From JANLYC01 sp963815445 (GTDB lineage Bacteria > Actinomycetota > Actinomycetes > Propionibacteriales > Nocardioidaceae), in contig CAWFGV010000011.1 in the NCBI GenBank assembly GCA_963815445.1, forward strand, positions 992,001 through 1,056,000: a stretch of 64,000 nucleotides of DNA, written 5' to 3'. The notes under the pieces were generated by a model that worked only from the letters and a program-made list of their open reading frames with translations, was not told the origin of the DNA and made no database searches. This document shows, piece after piece, positions 60,489 to 64,000 of this stretch. The position numbers were made by a program, and so were the translations under genes. How positions within the stretch are numbered: position 1 is the first letter of the stretch; each line of letters begins with the position of its first letter.

Positions 60489-61475
60489 TCAGATGTCGTC
60501 GACGTCGTTGGGCCGCTGTGGCCGATCCCCGGCGCGGCGTCCTGCGATCCGGCGCAGCACCTCGAGCCGCGCGCCCGTGGTCGACGCCTCGGGGAAGACC
60601 CGGTCGAAGGACGCGTTGACGGCGGCGCCGATCAGCACGGCCAGGGCCGTGAGGTAGAGCCAGAGAAGAACCGCGATCGGCGCCGCCAGCGGACCGTAGA
60701 TCGAGGTGGTCGCAGACTCGAGCACGACGCGAAGCAGGTAGCTGCCGAGGACCCACATCGCGAACGCGAGCACCGCACCGGGGACGTCGTGCCGCCAGGA
60801 GGTCCGGACCGGCACGGACAGGTGGTACAGCGTGGTCAGGAAGGCGATGCTGAGCACGATCACCGTCGGCCAGTACAACGTGTTGAGCGTGTCCGCCCGT
60901 GCCGGGAGCAGCTGGTCCACCAGCCGCGGGCCGGCCAGCACCAGCGGCAGCACGATGACGCCGACGAACAGGCCGATGACGTACAACGTGAACGACAGCA
61001 TCCGGGTCCGGATGATCCCGCGCCGCCCCCCGAGGCCGTACATGATCGTGATGGTGTCGACGAAGACGTTCAGCGCCCGCGAGCCCGACCAGAGCGCGAG
61101 GATGAAACCGACCGAGACGACGTCGAAGCGCGGTTCCTGCAGGACCCGGTTGACGGTCGGTACGACGATCTTGTGCACCGACTCCTGCGTGAGCACCTGA
61201 CCGGACAGATCGATGATCTGCTGGCGCAGGAAGACGATCTGTTCGGGATCGACCCGGCGAACGATGAAGTAGATGCTGCCGGCGAGCCCGAAGACCAGCG
61301 GCGGCAGCGACAGCACGGCGAAGAACGCCGCCTCCGCCGCCAGCCCGGTGACGCGGTAGCGGAAGCACGCTCCGACGGTGGCGGTCAGCAGCTGCCACGA
61401 GACATCGCGGACCGACGCCACCGTCACCTGAGACGTCGCTCGCGCAGGCTCACTGCCTACCGAGTCCGACGCCAT
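60489..61475 (-). CDS. YihY/BrkB family inner-membrane protein
   Basis: 328 residues from ATG 61475. Six predicted membrane helices with the family segments LAAEAAFFAVLSLPPLVFGL, LALWSGSRALNVFVDTI and LLWLYLTALAVLIGAAVNAS. Described as membrane or transport-related proteins of unsettled function (formerly ribonuclease BN-like). GTG 61499 is another start but it would overlap the acyl-CoA dehydrogenase start. Confidence 0.88.
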   Translation of the reverse strand: MASDSVGSEPARATSQVTVASVRDVSWQLLTATVGACFRYRVTGLAAEAAFFAVLSLPPLVFGLAGSIYFIVRRVDPEQIVFLRQQIIDLSGQVLTQESVHKIVVPTVNRVLQEPRFDVVSVGFILALWSGSRALNVFVDTITIMYGLGGRRGIIRTRMLSFTLYVIGLFVGVIVLPLVLAGPRLVDQLLPARADTLNTLYWPTVIVLSIAFLTTLYHLSVPVRTSWRHDVPGAVLAFAMWVLGSYLLRVVLESATTSIYGPLAAPIAVLLWLYLTALAVLIGAAVNASFDRVFPEASTTGARLEVLRRIAGRRAGDRPQRPNDVDDI

Positions 61476-61493
61476 GGCCCCTACGGTATCGAT

Positions 61494-63149
61494 ATGCACG
61501 CTTCATCCTTGGCAGCCACGAACCAGCCCAGGCCATTGGTTGGGCACGACGTCGTGACCTCCGACGCCGGGCTCGTCGACGCGGTCGGCCGAGCGACGTC
61601 GGACGCGCCCGATCCGGCCGCTGCCGCCGAGACCGTTCTCGGCTCCGTGAAGGACCTGGGCCGGCTGGCCGGAACGGCTGAGGCGCGTGAGCACGCGATG
61701 CTCGCCAACCGGCATACCCCCGAACTGGTGACGTTCGACCGCTACGGCAACCGGGTGGACGAGGTGCGGTTTCACCCGTCGTGGCACTGGCTGATGGAGC
61801 GCGCGACCGGGTTCGGACTGGCAGCCGCGCCGTGGACCTCAGACGAGGCGCATGCTCACCTGGTCCGGGCGGTGGGCTTCTACGCGTGGTCGCAGGTCGA
61901 GAGCGGACATGGCTGCCCCATCTCCATGACGTACGCCGCGGTTCCGGCCCTGCGTCGAGACACCGCGCTCGCCGAGGAGTGGGTGCCCCGGCTTGCCTCG
62001 ACGACGTACGACTTCGGCCTGCGCTCCCCCGCCGACAAGGACGGCTGCCTGGCCGGGATGGGGATGACCGAGAAACAAGGTGGCTCCGACGTCCGCGCCA
62101 ACGTGACCACGGCGACACCGGACGACGACGGCTACCGGCTCGAGGGACACAAGTGGTTCACCTCCGCGCCCATGAACGACGTCTTCCTCGTGCTCGCGCA
62201 GGCACCCGACGGGTTGACGTGCTTCGTCGTGCCGCGAATGCTCCCCGATGGCGGCCGCAACCCGTTCGCACTCCAACGCCTCAAGGACAAGCTCGGCAAC
62301 CGTTCCAACGCCTCTGCCGAGCTGGAGCTCCAGCGGACCCGCGCCTTTCGACTGGGCGACGAGGGGCGAGGGGTGGCCACGATCATCGAGATGGTCGCCG
62401 CGACGCGGTTGGACTGCGTGCTCGGGTCGGCCGCCTTGATGCGCCGGGCCGTCGCTGAGGCGAGCTGGCACGTGGCCGGGCGATCGGCGTTCGGCGGGCT
62501 GCTCTCCGACAAGCCGCTCATGCAGAACGTCATCGCCGACCTCGCCGTCGAGTCCGAGGCGGCGACAGCGCTCGCGATCCGGCTGGCCGCGGCCGTCGAC
62601 CGGGGGGACGACGAGCATGAGGTGGCGCTGCGACGGATCGCGCTGCCGCTGGCCAAGTTCTGGGTCTGCAAGCGGACACCGGCTGTGGTTGCCGAGGCGA
62701 TGGAGTGCCTGGGCGGCAACGGGTACGTCGAGGAGTCCGGCCTCCCGCTGCTGTTCCGGGAGTCGCCACTGAACTCGATCTGGGAGGGCAGCGGCAACGT
62801 CAACGCCCTCGACGTGCTGCGCGCGCTCTCGTCATCGCCTGGAGCGCTGGACGCCTGGCTCACCGAGATGGGCCGTGTCCGCGGCGAGAACGCACAGCTC
62901 GATGCTGCGGTCCACGTCGTCCTCTCCGGGCTCGCAGACCTGAGCGGCGCCGAAGGATCGGCCCGTCGGCTGGCAGCGCAGATGGCGACGTGTCTGCAAG
63001 GCGCGCTCCTCCTCGGAGGAGGCGATCCCGTGGTCGCTGACCTGTTCTGCGCCTCGCGGCTCGGTAGTGACGGGGGCCAGACGTTCGGCACCCTGCCCGT
63101 CGGGCCGGAGCTGGCAGACCTCACGCGTCGTACCACCCCCTCGGTCTGA
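61494..63149 (+). CDS. AidB-like acyl-CoA dehydrogenase
   Basis: 551 residues from ATG 61494, the size of AidB (541) rather than a 380-residue acyl-CoA dehydrogenase. Seen: GMGMTEKQGGSDVRANVTTA, GHKWFTSAPMNDVFLVLAQA, LGNRSNASAELEL and EAMECLGGNGYVEESGLPLL. AidB is a flavoprotein of the alkylation response with a C-terminal DNA-binding domain; this may be its orthologue. Divergent from the YihY gene with about 18 bp between starts. Confidence 0.88.
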   Translation: MHASSLAATNQPRPLVGHDVVTSDAGLVDAVGRATSDAPDPAAAAETVLGSVKDLGRLAGTAEAREHAMLANRHTPELVTFDRYGNRVDEVRFHPSWHWLMERATGFGLAAAPWTSDEAHAHLVRAVGFYAWSQVESGHGCPISMTYAAVPALRRDTALAEEWVPRLASTTYDFGLRSPADKDGCLAGMGMTEKQGGSDVRANVTTATPDDDGYRLEGHKWFTSAPMNDVFLVLAQAPDGLTCFVVPRMLPDGGRNPFALQRLKDKLGNRSNASAELELQRTRAFRLGDEGRGVATIIEMVAATRLDCVLGSAALMRRAVAEASWHVAGRSAFGGLLSDKPLMQNVIADLAVESEAATALAIRLAAAVDRGDDEHEVALRRIALPLAKFWVCKRTPAVVAEAMECLGGNGYVEESGLPLLFRESPLNSIWEGSGNVNALDVLRALSSSPGALDAWLTEMGRVRGENAQLDAAVHVVLSGLADLSGAEGSARRLAAQMATCLQGALLLGGGDPVVADLFCASRLGSDGGQTFGTLPVGPELADLTRRTTPSV

Positions 63150-63169
63150 CGACGCGGGATACTGCGGCC

Positions 63170-63862
63170 ATGCGTGCCTACGTCTCCGAGCTGTTGGGCA
63201 GCACCCTGTTCGTGATGGCGGTGCTGACGGCGACGCTGTCCGGATCCGGCCTGGCACCCGTCGCGGTGGGGGCAGCGTTGCTGGCGCTCGTCTACACGTG
63301 CGCCCCCATGTCCGGGGCGCACCTCAATCCGGCGCTGTCTCTCGCGACGGTGATCCGCGGCACGCTTCCCGCCGTTGAGCTCGTGCCGTACCTCGCCGCG
63401 CAGCTGCTGGGAGGCCTCGTCGCGTACCTGCTGACGACCGGGATCTATGGTGACCAGATCGACGCGCTCCCCGGACCTGTCGACCTCAGTGGCCTCGTCG
63501 TCGCAGCGTTCTTGGTCGAGCTCGTCTTCTCCTTCGCGCTCGCCTGGGTCTACCTCGGCACGCTCGGTCGGCTGACGAGCGCCGACGGCACGATCGAGGC
63601 CAGGGACCACCAGCTCGGTCCGGCCGGACTGGCCATCGGGGCCATCGTCGCGGTGGGCACCGTGGCGGCCGGCCCCATCTCGGGCGCGGCGCTCAACCCG
63701 GTGGTCACGTTCGCCATGGGGATGACCGGGATCCTGGCGTGGAAGTGGGTGCCGATCTACGTCCTGGCCCAGCTGCTCGGTGCCGTCCTGGCCAGTCTCA
63801 TCACGCTGGGGACCCTCCCCGCTCGACCGAACACCTCCAGTCCACCGAATCCGGCGGGTTGA
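63170..63862 (+). CDS. MIP family channel (aquaporin/glycerol facilitator)
   Basis: 230 residues, six membrane helices in two halves. The first pore loop has the NPA box (SGAHLNPALSLAT, residues 53-55). The second reads SGAALNPVVTFAM, so NPA is NPV (176-178), a variation known in some bacterial members. Selectivity cannot be called from this. It begins 20 bp after the AidB-like gene. Confidence 0.9.
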   Translation: MRAYVSELLGSTLFVMAVLTATLSGSGLAPVAVGAALLALVYTCAPMSGAHLNPALSLATVIRGTLPAVELVPYLAAQLLGGLVAYLLTTGIYGDQIDALPGPVDLSGLVVAAFLVELVFSFALAWVYLGTLGRLTSADGTIEARDHQLGPAGLAIGAIVAVGTVAAGPISGAALNPVVTFAMGMTGILAWKWVPIYVLAQLLGAVLASLITLGTLPARPNTSSPPNPAG

Positions 63863-63935
63863 CCGGCCGAAACGGTGGGCTCGGGGTGTCCGGTGCGGCG
63901 CGGGTCCCTGTTGACCCCGGCTCTAGGCTGACGGC

Positions 63936-64000
63936 ATGACCGACGCCTCAGCCTCCCCCCTCGACGCCGACGCCGTGACCAAGACGGCCAGTGCGGCGTA
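63936..64000 (+). CDS. Start of an unidentified gene, cut by the right window edge
   Basis: ATG 63936 opens MTDASASPLDADAVTKTASA and the window ends. Too little is visible to name it. The 73-bp gap before it probably holds a promoter. Confidence 0.4.
   Translation, partial: MTDASASPLDADAVTKTASAA

Noticed and set aside
59787..61493. Very long open frame upstream of the AidB-like gene
   Set aside because: It is antisense to rsgA and the YihY gene and encodes Arg/Asp/Gly-rich text without family similarity.

Overview
The window is GC-rich throughout and its left two thirds carry the conserved actinobacterial block thrS - HIT - pgsA - PIM acyltransferase - pimA - pdxS - pdxT - yebC - ruvCAB - yajC - secDF - apt - relA, in the order also known from mycobacteria. 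With DUF349 and DUF222/HNH proteins, an SsgA-like protein, CGNR and GAF-ANTAR regulators and PIM synthesis, this points to a high-GC actinomycete, probably Nocardioidaceae or a close relative (inference; no species call is made).

Layout. 1-6686: partial MBL-fold hydrolase, a cyclophilin gene reduced to its membrane anchor, DUF349 protein, a decayed DUF222/HNH gene, relA and apt. 6683-9961: secF, secD, yajC. 10137-13928: ruvB, ruvA, a frameshifted ruvC, yebC, pdxT. 13979-17254: an insertion between pdxT and pdxS that holds three secreted-protein genes with a possible leader peptide and one protein of unknown function. 17265-21630: pdxS, then the phosphatidylinositol mannoside genes pimA, acyltransferase and pgsA. 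21803-29593: EF-G-like GTPase, a repeat-rich convergent gap with a perfect 25-bp palindrome, HIT hydrolase, thrS and an ABC exporter. 29649-38449: dienelactone hydrolase, a giant BTAD/STAND/WD40 regulator with a divergent frameshifted lipoprotein, a CapA-M15 fusion and a GAF-ANTAR regulator.

38552-51435 is the accessory, variable part. It has four tRNA genes (two Val, Gly, Cys), an SsgA-like protein, two CGNR regulators, a stray tRNA-Val 3' end that looks like an attachment-site scar, truncated sigma-factor and GAF genes, a duplicated and decayed monooxygenase-like gene, a second GAF-ANTAR regulator flanked by two related tiny proteins, two cupins, and two 24-codon membrane microproteins. Each microprotein is preceded by the same stem-loop, with compensatory base changes between the copies; this is the best candidate for an undescribed system.

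51436-64000 is conventional: the trehalose-from-glycogen operon glgX/treX - treY - treZ, a divergent sigma factor and Ser/Asp-rich membrane protein, rsgA, a YihY/BrkB membrane protein, an AidB-like acyl-CoA dehydrogenase and a MIP channel.

Three genes (DUF222/HNH, ruvC, lipoprotein) are broken by one-base indels, so sequencing error must be excluded before any biological reading of those breaks.
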